Origin: Pleurocapsa sp. MO_226.B13
Lineage (GTDB): Bacteria; Cyanobacteriota; Cyanobacteriia; Cyanobacteriales; Xenococcaceae
Assembly: GCA_030064795.1 (NCBI GenBank)
Contig: JASJEI010000027.1
Span: 1-46,711, forward strand
DNA: 46,711 bases
Reading direction: 5' to 3'
A program made the position numbers and the translations under genes. The notes under the pieces are model-generated. The model did no database searches. It saw only the letters and a program-made list of their open reading frames with translations, and had not been told where the DNA came from. Shown in pieces: positions 37,436 to 45,746 of the stretch (within the stretch, counting starts at the first letter, position 1; each line of letters starts with the position of its first letter).

Positions 37436-37944
37436 ACCGCTAAATTATCACCTTCAAAAGCAGCAAAATTTGGTAATTGTTCGCGAGAAGTAACTAGCAA
37501 ACAACTTTGATGATTAGTTTGGGCGATCGCTTTAAATAAATCGCCATAATCTTGGTAATCAGACCGATACTTTGTCACCAAAGAAGTATTAAAACTATCG
37601 CTACCACTTTGTAGGATAGACTCGGCATTATCTAAAATAATTAAACATCTTGAAGAACGTAATAGTTTGATTAATAAAGCTATTTTTGCCCAATTAGAAT
37701 CTGGGAGATCTAGTCTCTGGCGATCGCTTAAAAATTGAATTAGATCGGCGAGGATCTTATCTAAAGAAATTGCCTGACGCAGACTCCGCCAAATCACAAA
37801 TTCAAACTGACTGGCGATCGTTTGAGCGGACTTGACCGATAAAGCAGTTTTACCAATGCCTCCCATGCCTAATAAAGTTACGAGGCGACATTTATCTTTA
37901 ACAATATACTGATGCAACAAATCCAATTCTTGCTCGCGTCCCAA
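37372..37944 (-). pseudogene. Second NB-ARC ATPase segment, broken
   Basis: About 170 residues of an NB-ARC domain: FxGRE-like start GREQELDLL, P-loop GMGGIGKTALS and Walker B-like CLIILDNAESIL. The arginine-bearing LLVTSREQLP follows. After GDNLAVRC the frame is lost and the next in-frame sequence belongs to WD40 repeats, so the helical part of the NB-ARC and everything up to the repeats is missing. Its 5' end is fused at about 37931-37946 to a WD40 repeat (SIILWD) of the upstream copy. Confidence 0.8.
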
Positions 37945-38774
37945 AGTATTATCGATTGGTCTTGAGAGCCACTAGCCAAGGTTTGACCATCGGGACTAAA
38001 TTTAACCGAACAGACTTTGTTAGTGTGTCCTTCTAGTATGTGAAGGCATTTTCCCGTTTGAAGATCCCAGATTCGGACAGTGCGATCGCCACTTGCACTA
38101 GCGATAATTTTCCCATTGCAACTATATGCTATACTATACATTTCATCTTGATGTCCGCTAAAAGTTTGCAGACATTTACCTGTTTGACTATCCCAGAGTT
38201 TTACTTTTAGATCTCCCGCACCGCTAACCAGGGTTTGACCATCGGGACTAAAAGCCAGACAACGAATCCAACTAGTATGTCCGTTACAGATTGCTCGTAA
38301 TTGACCTGTATCTGACTGCCAAATTCTCACTTTGCCTGCATTATCCGAGATTGCAAAGCGATCGCCCTGGGGACTAAACACCGCAGCTAAAATATTGCCA
38401 ATAGTTTCGGTAAATACAGATTGAGATAGGTCGCAATGGCTAAAATTTACTTGATGTAAAGGTAAACTTTGGAGATTCGCTTGCCACACCGTCAACCCTG
38501 AAAAATCATAACCCGATAAATCTAGATTTAACTGACGTAAAAGATTAATAATATTACCGCTAAGATATCCCCGTCGGGGTTGTTTTTGTTCTAGTTTTAG
38601 TATGGCTTGCAAACATTCTGCGCTCGCTTCTTCATCGCCTAAGTTTTGCATCAATTTATCAATTAAAGGTTGCAAAATTAAGAATATTTGAGAATCGCGA
38701 ATATATTCTTCTGCTTGAGCTTGAACTAGGGCGTGACTGTTGATCTGTACCGCTAAAAGAACCTTTGGTAGCAA
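37878..38774 (-). pseudogene. First-copy WD40 segment, truncated and fused
   Basis: The segment begins in the post-NB-ARC helical region (INSHALVQAQAEEYIRD, LILQPLIDKLMQNLGDEEAS, NLDLSGYDFSGLTVWQANL) and continues into four WD40 repeats (such as HTSWIRCLAFSPDGQTLVSG). It runs out of frame inside a repeat at SQDQSIILWD, where it meets the second NB-ARC segment. The remaining repeats and C-terminus of this copy are gone. Confidence 0.8.
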
Positions 38775-39240
38775 AAATTTCTTTACCTTGTGCTTGTTGT
38801 AGTCCTCTGATTTGTAAACAACGAACTGCTAATTTTTCCGCTTCTAAAAGGCTAATTTCTCCAGGTTTTTCTCGCGAGGTAACTATCAGACAACTTTGAT
38901 GGTCGGTCGAGCCAATTACTTGGAATAGTTGACCATAACCTTCATATCCTTGACGATATTGACTCTTACTTTGTTGAGAATTTATTTCTAAAATAGATTC
39001 CGCATTATCTAAGACTAATAAACATCTACCTCGACGTAAATATTTCAATAACAAACTAATTTTTTCTCCCGCATTTTTGGGTAACTTAGTTTCCTGTTTG
39101 CGACTGATAAACTGAATTACTTCCGCCAAAAACTCATCTAATGAGGGTGCATTACGCAGAGTACGCCAAAAGACAAATTCAAATTTGTCCTGAAGTTTTT
39201 GGGCAATTTTAATCGATAAGGCCGTCTTACCAATTCCTCC
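38659..39240 (-). pseudogene. First-copy NB-ARC segment, frameshifted at both ends
   Basis: In this frame the sequence reads GGIGKTAL from 39240, then AEVIQFISRKQETKLPKNAGE, RCLLVLDNAESILEIN and SCLIVTSREKPGEI. It next reads LAVRCLQIRGLQQAQGKEIF and GSFSG. Upstream, one base seems to be lost within the P-loop codons (about 39237-39242). Downstream, at about 38740-38760, an internal deletion with a frame change joins it to the helical region before the WD40 repeats. Confidence 0.8.
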
Positions 39241-39653
39241 ATACCCAAAAGTAAAACCAGACGACAGCGATCGCGACTTATCCAGCGATCGAGGGTAACT
39301 AATTCTGCGTCGCGACCAAAAAAAACCGAAACATCGATTGCCTCACCCCAATCTTGATGGCGATCGACATTTTGAGCGATAATCTCTTCTTCAACCAGGT
39401 TTTGCCATGTTAAACCCAACACCTGACAATAAGCCTGAAAAGCGGTGGCGTTAATTAAGTGTTTTCCTCCGAGAAAACGCTTCCAAGTTCCATAAGAAAT
39501 CCCCGCTGCCAACTTACCTTCTTCCTTGGCAACTCCTAAAACTTCACTGGCAGACTCCAGCCAACGAGAATCATTAATATTCCAGCCTTTTTCTTTTCTC
39601 GCTTGTTTGATTTTTCTCAATCCTGAGGGAGAAGCAATTAGTTTGTTCATCAA
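39138..39653 (-). pseudogene. N-terminal segment of NB-ARC/WD40 protein, frameshifted
   Basis: It begins at ATG 39653 with about 80 residues of an XRE-like N-terminal domain (ASPSGLRKIKQARKEKGW, AAGISYGTWKRFLGGK, YCQVLGLTWQNLVEE). The NB-ARC entry FFGRDAELVTLDRWI and RLVLLLGM follow. After GM the frame goes to EELVRRPYRL; adding one G would restore GMGGIGKTAL. The change lies at about 39237-39242, in a run of purines on this strand, so a sequencing error there cannot be excluded. Full relatives exceed 1,000 residues. Confidence 0.78.
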
Positions 39654-39847
39654 GAAGGTAAAAATGGTTTATTTTCTGCCTTTTATTTAAATTTACTTAA
39701 AAACCAAACATTTTGAGCTAATTACTCTCAACAACTATTAAGATTATTTAATGGCAAAGATCGGCAGGATTGACAGCACCCAGCTTTTTAGAGACAATTG
39801 GTCGAGCTGACACTGTGCGATCGCTCGCACTATTCTGATACTGTTGA
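39654..39847. other. Spacer, nothing recognised
   Basis: A short spacer between the decayed WD40 gene and the 2Fe-2S protein gene. It contains no recognised gene. The partner subunits (FAD and molybdenum-binding) expected downstream of the 2Fe-2S gene are absent. Confidence 0.4.
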
Positions 39848-40444
39848 TTAACTTAATATTGAAGCCTGAAATGCTGTAAATACGTTAGACCACAGAATGA
39901 TTTTATTGGCTTTGAACTCTCTATTGTTAAGTTCGTCAACAGTATCAGCAGCTTGCTGTACGGCTGCAACAATGCCATTGTATGCGCTGCAACGACATAG
40001 ATTACCACTCAGTCGCTCTTTGATTTCAGTTGCGGATAAAGAAGCTAATTGAGGTGGGCTAGTTAGATCGGGGGTAACATAACTGACAGAACCATTTTTA
40101 ATTTCATCTAGCAAAGCAACGGTCGCACATATTTGTCCTGGGGTACAATAGCCACATTGAAAGCCATCATGATCGAGAAACGCGCTTTGTACTGGATGCA
40201 AATTATCTCCCGTTGCTAAACCTTCGATGGTTGTAATTTCTTTCCCTTCTTGCATCACCGCTAAAGCAAGACAAGAATAGACTCGCTCTCCGTCAATTAA
40301 TACCGTACAAGCTCCGCATTGACCGTGGTCGCAACCTTTTTTACTTCCAGTTAATCCCAGGTTTTCTCGCAGTGCATCTAACAATGTTACTCGTGGCTCG
40401 ACATCAAGCGTCTGTAACTGACCGTTTATTTTTAGTCCTATCAT
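39848..40444 (-). CDS. YagT-like 2Fe-2S subunit of a xanthine-dehydrogenase-family enzyme
   Basis: A 198-residue two-cluster iron-sulfur protein. The plant-type cluster uses C38, C43, C46 and C58 (GCDHGQCGACTVLIDG); the helical-domain cluster uses C97, C100, C150 and C152 (GFQCGYCTPGQ, GNLCRCSAY). Such subunits carry electrons between a molybdopterin subunit and FAD or another acceptor in aldehyde and purine hydroxylases. Both partners are absent nearby. The C-terminal tail after ADTVDELN looks non-native. A Tat-leader frame lies just upstream in another frame, so the protein may have lost its export signal. Confidence 0.85.
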   Translation of the reverse strand: MIGLKINGQLQTLDVEPRVTLLDALRENLGLTGSKKGCDHGQCGACTVLIDGERVYSCLALAVMQEGKEITTIEGLATGDNLHPVQSAFLDHDGFQCGYCTPGQICATVALLDEIKNGSVSYVTPDLTSPPQLASLSATEIKERLSGNLCRCSAYNGIVAAVQQAADTVDELNNREFKANKIILWSNVFTAFQASILS

Positions 40445-40452
40445 AGTTTCTG

Positions 40453-40620
40453 TTAATTAACCCCTTCAACTAAAGCATTTGAAGCAAGCTTTTTTTCATT
40501 TTGACAGGAATTGAGCCAAGACGGAGCAGCGATCGCTGCTCCTGCTGTGAAGAGTGATTGTCCCAAAAAATTGCGTCGAGATCTTTGTTTTGGCGAGAGT
40601 TTTTTTTCTTCGTTTGGCAT
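40453..40620 (-). pseudogene. Detached Tat signal peptide of the 2Fe-2S subunit
   Basis: A 55-residue frame reading KQRSRRNFLGQSLFTAGAA and ending NALVEGVN at a TAA. Twin arginines R15/R16 with SRRNFLG, a hydrophobic core and a short polar tail make it a typical Tat leader. The closely related YagT proteins have this leader fused in frame. Here it stops 8 nt before the ATG of the iron-sulfur protein and is shifted by two bases. It may be a true frameshift or, less likely, a separate leader gene. Confidence 0.7.
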
Positions 40621-40753
40621 TATATTCTTATCTCTGTTTTTCGAGCTAAAAAATTCAGATTAATCAATAGCCCCAAACCTGAAATAATTTATGACCCATG
40701 TATGTAAACGATATACTTCTTAAAGATAAAAAAACTTTATTGTACTTTATTGT
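40621..40753. other. Divergent promoter spacer
   Basis: A short AT-rich spacer between the leftward Tat-leader frame and the rightward map gene. It presumably carries both promoters. No motif is clear. Confidence 0.4.
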
Positions 40754-41611
40754 ATGAATATTCTTACCAATCTTCTGTTTCCCAAATCCAAACCCAAATC
40801 AGATTCACAATCGGCTAACGGACTTCCAGCCTTAAACCGTAACCCTCGTGGTATTCAGATTAAATCCGCACCAGAAATTGAGAAAATGCGACATTCGGCG
40901 AGGATAGTTGCCACGGTTTTAAAAGAAACCCAGGAAATAACTAAACCAGGCATGACAACCGCCGATCTAGACGAATATGCCGAAAAACGTATTCGCGAAC
41001 TGGGTGCAACTCCTAGCTTCAAAGGTTATTATGGCTTCCCCGCTTCGATTTGCGCCAGCGTTAATAACGAGGTGGTACATGGCATCCCTAACCCCAAAAA
41101 AGTCCTGCGTCGTGGTGATGTTTTAAAAGTAGACACGGGTGCTTATTGCGATGGGTTTCATGGTGACTCCTGTATTACTATTGCGGTGGGTAATAAAGTA
41201 TCAAAACAAGCTGCTAAGTTGATTAAAGTCGCCGAAGAAGCTTTATACAAGGGGATAGCACAAGTAAAAGCGGGTAATTATTTAATGGATATTGCTGGTG
41301 CAATCGAAGACCACGTGAAAGCAAACGGCTATAGTGTAGTGGAACAGTACACGGGACACGGTGTCGGCAAAAATCTCCACGAAGCACCATCAGTATTTAA
41401 CTTTCGTACTAAATGGATGCCCAATGTTAAATTAAAAGCGGGAATGACCCTGGCGATCGAACCGATTCTCAATGCAGGTTCTAAGCATACTAGGGTATTG
41501 CGCGATCGCTGGACGGTAGTTACAGTCGATAATAATTTATCTGCCCAGTTCGAGCATACTGTCTTGGTCACTAAAGATGGTTATGAAATTCTCACAGATC
41601 GAGAATTTTAA
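40754..41611 (+). CDS. map: Type I methionine aminopeptidase
   Basis: A 285-residue enzyme that removes N-terminal methionine from new proteins. Metal ligands are in [16 protein letters not shown] (two Asp), in [12 protein letters not shown] (His), in AIEPI (Glu) and in FEHTVL (Glu). An N-terminal extension of about 37 residues ([20 protein letters not shown]) precedes the catalytic core beginning [16 protein letters not shown], as in the extended forms found in cyanobacteria and organelles. It is monocistronic and is followed by a repeat array. Confidence 0.96.
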   Translation: MNILTNLLFPKSKPKSDSQSANGLPALNRNPRGIQIKSAPEIEKMRHSARIVATVLKETQEITKPGMTTADLDEYAEKRIRELGATPSFKGYYGFPASICASVNNEVVHGIPNPKKVLRRGDVLKVDTGAYCDGFHGDSCITIAVGNKVSKQAAKLIKVAEEALYKGIAQVKAGNYLMDIAGAIEDHVKANGYSVVEQYTGHGVGKNLHEAPSVFNFRTKWMPNVKLKAGMTLAIEPILNAGSKHTRVLRDRWTVVTVDNNLSAQFEHTVLVTKDGYEILTDREF

Positions 41612-41735
41612 GGAGCGAGGAACGAGGAACGAGGAACGAGGAACAAGGAATCAGGAAGGAGGAACGAGGAACAAAGAACAAGGAATCAGGAAGGAGGAAC
41701 GAGGAACAAAGAACAAGGAATCAGAAGCTTCTGTC
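41612..41735. repeat. GAGGAACGAGGAAC / AAGGAATCAGGAAGGAGG tandem repeats
   Basis: Imperfect 7-bp units (GAGGAAC, CAAGGAATCAGG) repeat about a dozen times directly after map. A longer block (AACAAGGAATCAGGAAGGAG) occurs twice. It resembles variable intergenic repeats of cyanobacteria. A short open frame across it is not a gene. Confidence 0.75.
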
Positions 41736-41760
41736 TGTCTTTTGTCCTCTGTCCTTAAAA

Positions 41761-41800
41761 AATTAACCCCGACTGCTTAAATGCCATCGGGGATTTAATT
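41761..41800. terminator. Bidirectional terminator-like hairpin
   Basis: CCCCGA (41767-41772) pairs with TCGGGG (41787-41792) and the AATTAA/TTTAATT flanks extend the stem. It lies between the convergent map and ferredoxin genes, and AT-rich tails follow on both strands. Confidence 0.6.
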
Positions 41801-41829
41801 ATATCGATCTTGGAGATGTTGTAGTAAAA

Positions 41830-42252
41830 CTAAGATCGCTTCGGCTTTCTTTTTCTGTTTACTTGCGATCGCCTCATGTCTGGAGGAATTGCTAAACTTT
41901 GAATTACCTGATACTTGCGCGCTTCTTCCATATCCTTAAGCTCGGTATAGTCAAGCCAATGGATACAGTTTACAGGACAAGTATCTATTGCTTCTTCGAT
42001 TAGTTCTTCTGAATCTCCATCTTGGTTGAATACCCTCGCTCTTCCGTGTTCTGGCTCGATGTAAAAGGTGTTAGCTGCGACATGAGTACAGTTTTTGCAA
42101 CCGATGCAGATATTTTCATCTACATAGACTCCTTTTTGTCGCCAAACTCCACCTAACTCTGGTTCAAAACCACTCCTTTCGGCAGCATCCCGTAGAATGC
42201 CACCCAATTCTGGCTCAAAACCGCTTTTCTCTACGGGAGCAAAATCCGACAT
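41830..42252 (-). CDS. Ferredoxin of the DUF2997/DUF1257 operon, single 4Fe-4S type
   Basis: A 140-residue ferredoxin. A 4Fe-4S site is formed by C49, C52, C55 (CIGCKNC) and C92, with C96 nearby (CPVNC). The N-terminal part contains SGFEPELGG twice (residues 10-18 and 27-35), a repeat of unknown meaning, and a basic tail ends the protein. Its start codon overlaps by one base with the stop of the DUF1257 gene, so the two are translationally coupled. The electron partner is unknown. Confidence 0.92.
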   Translation of the reverse strand: MSDFAPVEKSGFEPELGGILRDAAERSGFEPELGGVWRQKGVYVDENICIGCKNCTHVAANTFYIEPEHGRARVFNQDGDSEELIEEAIDTCPVNCIHWLDYTELKDMEEARKYQVIQSLAIPPDMRRSQVNRKRKPKRS

Positions 42253-42638
42253 TAGGCACTCCAGCGTTGAACGACTAGACGAATCGATCCATCTTGATTT
42301 TTTTCTTGTTCGGTGATATTAAATCCTTGGTTTGCTGTTTCATTAACTACGGTGTGATAGGCGTAGCGTTGTGTTACCTGACGTAAAAAACCCTCTACAG
42401 TTAAAGGCTGTTGCCAATATTGTAAGTCTGCCACTAGTTCGTATTCGCTACCGTTCCAGCTAAAGCCAAAATCATAGTTATTGGCTTGCTCTACTACTAC
42501 ATCGGCTTTGTGGGTTTGTCCTTGATAACCTCTGACAGTTCCCGGCCCATTTTTCCAATCTATATCCAAATCTTTAAGGGCGGATTTTAGAGAATCTAAA
42601 TTGCGGATTTTTGTTTTGATATTGCTGAAATGTGACAT
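42252..42638 (-). CDS. DUF1257 (Ycf35-like) protein
   Basis: A 128-residue soluble protein of the DUF1257/Ycf35 family, found in cyanobacteria and algal plastids. Family features are the opening MSHFSNIKTKIRNLDSLKSA, VRGYQGQTHKADVVV, DFGFSWNGSEYELVADLQYW and LRQVTQRYAYHTVV. The function is unknown. It lies in a DUF2997-DUF1257-ferredoxin operon, so a role in iron-sulfur or electron-transfer biology is suggested by context only. Confidence 0.92.
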   Translation of the reverse strand: MSHFSNIKTKIRNLDSLKSALKDLDIDWKNGPGTVRGYQGQTHKADVVVEQANNYDFGFSWNGSEYELVADLQYWQQPLTVEGFLRQVTQRYAYHTVVNETANQGFNITEQEKNQDGSIRLVVQRWSA

Positions 42639-42691
42639 AAATTTCCTCGATACTAACTGAGATAAACTGATTACAAAATTGTGCTGCTAAA

Positions 42692-42901
42692 TTACCAATC
42701 GCTATAGTTGCTTTGGGTAGCCAGAGTAGCTGACCGCTCTGTATTCTGACTGTAATAATCAGAAGTAGGTTTTTGGTCAATTACCACTCCCAATTGCGCC
42801 TCTATTGCTGCTGTCACCTCTTGACAAGATGAACCAACAATACCTGTAACTGTCTCTTTAACCCGTCCGTCGGGATAAATAATGAATTCTAGTGTTTCCA
42901 T
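42692..42901 (-). CDS. DUF2997 small protein
   Basis: A 69-residue protein beginning METLEFIIYPDGRVKETVTG, with GSSCQEVTAAIEAQLG in the middle, the hallmark of DUF2997. The function is unknown. It is 53 bp upstream of the DUF1257 gene on the same strand and is the first gene of the three-gene unit. A single conserved cysteine (C26) could bind metal or form a disulfide, which is speculative. Confidence 0.9.
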   Translation of the reverse strand: METLEFIIYPDGRVKETVTGIVGSSCQEVTAAIEAQLGVVIDQKPTSDYYSQNTERSATLATQSNYSDW

Positions 42902-43279
42902 GTAATCTGCGATCGCTTATGAGCTTGGCATTCAACTGTGATCGTTGACAACTAGATTCAGTTTAGAGAATCACTAGTTATCGTTATATCGCCCCAAATA
43001 TAGATATTTTGAGCAATTGATTTATTAATACGAGAATCTTATCAAATTTTAATAATATATAGATAGTTTACTATTGCATATTTTAAGTTTTCCGCAATCT
43101 ATGTTTAGAGTCAAGGGGAGGTGGAAACTAAAAAATATATTTTTAACAAAAAGATACAATCCTTAAAAATAATCGCTAGATCGAACGGGAAGTAAAAATA
43201 ATTTTTGATTTATTTAATCTCATCGAACCCACTAGCTCGGATAATAAAATCTGTTATGTGTTAGAAGTTAGAGCCAGAA
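42902..43279. other. AT-rich divergent promoter region
   Basis: This 378-bp spacer separates the leftward DUF2997 operon from the rightward oxidoreductase. It is strongly AT-rich and must contain both promoters. No repeat, RNA or gene is recognised. Confidence 0.4.
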
Positions 43280-44287
43280 ATGATTACAAATAAAGTAGCC
43301 GAGCCGATAAAAGTCGGTATATTGGGTTTTGGTGGTTTAGGACAAGCAGCAGCGAGAATATTAGCTGCCAAGGGAGAAACGATCCTAGTCGCAGCAGCAG
43401 ATCGACAAGGTTATGTCTATGATTCGGCGGGGATCGATACCGACACTCTCATCTCTAGCTGTCAGAAACATGATTCTGTCGGACATTTAGCTAGTGGTGG
43501 TAAATTGAGTAGCAACAGCATTGAAGATTTAATCGCCGATACTGAGATTGAGGTAGACGGATACTTCTTGGCTTTGCCTAACCTGCCGAATACCTTTATG
43601 GCTGATGTTGCCAAACAGTTTATCAAGTCGGGATGGCAGGGAGTATTGGTAGATGCCCTCAAGCGCACTAGTGCAGTAGAACAACTATTAGCATTACAGT
43701 CAGACTTACAACAAGCAGGTATTACCTATTTAACAGGTTGTGGTGCAACACCTGGATTATTGACAGCAGCAGCAGCAGTAGCAGCCCAAAGTTTTGCCGA
43801 AATCCATAGCGTCAAGATTACTTTTGGGGTGGGTATTGCCAACTGGGAAGCTTATCGAGCCACAATTAGGGAAGATATTGCTCATATGCCTGGATATGAC
43901 GTAGAAACCGCCAGAGCCATGACAGATCGCGAGGTAGCTACCTTACTCGATAAAACCAACGGGATTATCTCTTTAGAAAATATGGAACACGCAGACGATA
44001 TCATGCTGGAATTAGCTGGTATTTGCGATCGCGATCGCGTTACTGTAGGTGGTGTAGTCGATACCCGCAACCCGAAAAAGCCTCTAAGTACCAACGTAAA
44101 AGTGACTGGACGCACTTTTGAAGGCAAAATCTCGACCCATACCTTCACCCTAGGAGATGAAACCAGTATGGCCGCCAATGTATGTGGCCCTGCATTTGGT
44201 TATCTCAAGGCGGGAATAGGATTAAATCGTCGTGGTATTACTGGTTTATTTACCGCAGCCGAAATTATGCCCCAGTTTGTCAGATAG
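43280..44287 (+). CDS. Saccharopine-dehydrogenase-like NAD(P)-binding oxidoreductase
   Basis: A 335-residue protein with an N-terminal Rossmann fold ([21 protein letters not shown]). A central region, [13 protein letters not shown] followed by [19 protein letters not shown], recalls saccharopine dehydrogenase and dihydrodipicolinate-reductase-like folds. The substrate is unknown and lysine metabolism should not be assumed. It appears monocistronic. Confidence 0.82.
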   Translation: MITNKVAEPIKVGILGFGGLGQAAARILAAKGETILVAAADRQGYVYDSAGIDTDTLISSCQKHDSVGHLASGGKLSSNSIEDLIADTEIEVDGYFLALPNLPNTFMADVAKQFIKSGWQGVLVDALKRTSAVEQLLALQSDLQQAGITYLTGCGATPGLLTAAAAVAAQSFAEIHSVKITFGVGIANWEAYRATIREDIAHMPGYDVETARAMTDREVATLLDKTNGIISLENMEHADDIMLELAGICDRDRVTVGGVVDTRNPKKPLSTNVKVTGRTFEGKISTHTFTLGDETSMAANVCGPAFGYLKAGIGLNRRGITGLFTAAEIMPQFVR

Positions 44288-44479
44288 AATTAATTCGGAG
44301 TTCGGAGTTCGGAGTTTGGAGTTCGGAGTTCGGAGTTTGGAGTTCGGAGTTAGTCAACAGTTTTTATTTGTTGCTTCCCTAACTTTCTCTGCCTCCTGAG
44401 ATAGCGACTTCTGCTATGAACTAGATACAGCGACTGTCATTGCGGGCTTTTGAGTAGACTTCAACAGATCTGACCTCAA
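44288..44479. repeat. Heptamer repeat array (TTCGGAG)n and spacer
   Basis: About eight tandem units TTCGGAG/TTTGGAG occupy 44297-44350, the reverse complement of the AACTCCG repeats at 14212-14250. No gene is seen in the rest. It lies between the convergent oxidoreductase and AAA-like genes. Confidence 0.75.
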
Positions 44480-45628
44480 CTACAAACCTTTTTGACTTGA
44501 ATTTGAGGGGAGCGAGCGAGCGGTCAACTGTTGCATAACCCAATTTAAATCAAAGATTTTTTGATAAATCAGATTGCGGGGAATTAGTTGACCATTTTGT
44601 TTGACCACCAAATTAGATAGTAAGAGATATTTCTGGTCGGGACTATCATCTGCGGGGATAAAACCATTACTTAAGATTTGTACTCCCAATCTCAGCAGCC
44701 GTCTCGCTCGCTTGCGATCGCTCAAAAGGCGATCGCGTATAATTCTGAAATGCACTGGTTCGTCTTGTGATTCCCAATTGTTAATAATTTCTTCGTAGAC
44801 TAAATTTGTGACCCAGTCTGCTTCTGTTCCTGGTAGCAGACAATTTCGATGATGCTGACAGCGTTTGACTGCCAAGTGGCATAATTTTTGAGTCAAAAAG
44901 GGTTGTCCTCCCGTCCATTTCAAAATCTCCTTTAAGACAATTTGGGGGTCTGTAAAATTATCTTGAAGATTGGCGATCAAAGGGCAGGCTTCTGTCACGG
45001 TGAAACCCGTTAGTTCGATCGCCCGACCGAGATCGAAGGGGTTGCTAGTACGATCTACGATTAAATCGCTAGGAGTTGCAGTTCCAAATAGAGCAAAGCC
45101 CAAACGCTCAAAATCTTGATGTTCGGCGCGATTGTGGTAAAAATGGAAAATTAAAGCAAAAAAGTCATCTGGAGGAAAATTCAAATCGATTACACTATCA
45201 ATTTCATCGATAAAAATAAAAATTTTTTGGGCTTCAATCTGGGACAAAATAATATCCTTGATAAAACGATATAACTTTTGCAGAGGAGATAGTTCGTTTT
45301 GTTCTTTCCACCAAAGTCTGAAGTTAACCCGTTCCATCAATTCTAAACCACGCCAAAGCTCCGAAGTAATGCTTTTATACCACTGCAAGGGAGTCATATT
45401 TTTACCGCCAATATTAGTCATATCTAAAGATACGCAGATATAACCTTGTTGTTCGAGACGATTTTTAGTCCGAACTCGGAGGCTAGATTTCCCCATTTGA
45501 CGACAGTTAAACACATAGCAAAACTCTCCCCTCAAAAGAGCTTGGTATAGTTGCGTATCGGCATCACGAACTGCATAGCTACAAGCATCTACACCAAGAC
45601 TTCCTCCTATCTGATAGTAATCATTCAT
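44480..45628 (-). CDS. AAA-like domain (AAA_35-type) ATPase
   Basis: A 382-residue STAND-type P-loop protein common in cyanobacteria. It opens YYQIGGSLGVDA, then has the P-loop CRQMGKSSL (42-50), DMTNIGG, the Walker B segment FIFIDEID (137-144), and GFTVTEACPLIANL and GGQPFLTQKLCHLA in the helical part. The C-terminus NLIYQKIFDLNWVMQQL is where many relatives continue into WD40, TPR or other sensor modules; here the protein ends soon after. The partner is unknown. A truncated paralogue follows at 45743-46381. Confidence 0.88.
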   Translation of the reverse strand: MNDYYQIGGSLGVDACSYAVRDADTQLYQALLRGEFCYVFNCRQMGKSSLRVRTKNRLEQQGYICVSLDMTNIGGKNMTPLQWYKSITSELWRGLELMERVNFRLWWKEQNELSPLQKLYRFIKDIILSQIEAQKIFIFIDEIDSVIDLNFPPDDFFALIFHFYHNRAEHQDFERLGFALFGTATPSDLIVDRTSNPFDLGRAIELTGFTVTEACPLIANLQDNFTDPQIVLKEILKWTGGQPFLTQKLCHLAVKRCQHHRNCLLPGTEADWVTNLVYEEIINNWESQDEPVHFRIIRDRLLSDRKRARRLLRLGVQILSNGFIPADDSPDQKYLLLSNLVVKQNGQLIPRNLIYQKIFDLNWVMQQLTARSLPSNSSQKGL

Positions 45629-45694
45629 TGTTAATTGTCAATTGTCAAGATAATGCTCGTTGGTTAGTTATTGAGTGAGTTCGTGTTTGGGGTA

Positions 45695-45746
45695 GTAGGG
45701 GCGGTTCGCGATGCGGAGCGAGTCCTTTAGGGCGAACCGCCCCTAC
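45695..45746. mobile_element. Minimal 52-bp MITE-like palindrome
   Basis: Perfect 15-bp terminal inverted repeats (GTAGGGGCGGTTCGC at 45695-45709 and its complement at 45732-45746) surround GATGCGGAGCGAGTCCTTTAGG. It is the shortest complete member of the family in this window. It directly abuts the 3' end of the truncated AAA-like gene. Confidence 0.75.

Noticed and set aside
41612..41735. Repeat array considered as a CRISPR
   Set aside because: The units are 7 bp and contiguous, without unique spacers of regular length, and no cas gene is nearby.
41577..41780. Plus-strand frame reading through the GAGGAAC repeats
   Set aside because: Its composition (RGTRNEE-type repeats) arises solely from the tandem repeat after map.
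42574..42780. 68-codon minus-strand frame between the DUF2997 and DUF1257 genes
   Set aside because: It overlaps the 3' end of DUF2997 and the 5' end of DUF1257 in another frame and lacks protein-like character; operon spacing explains the gap.
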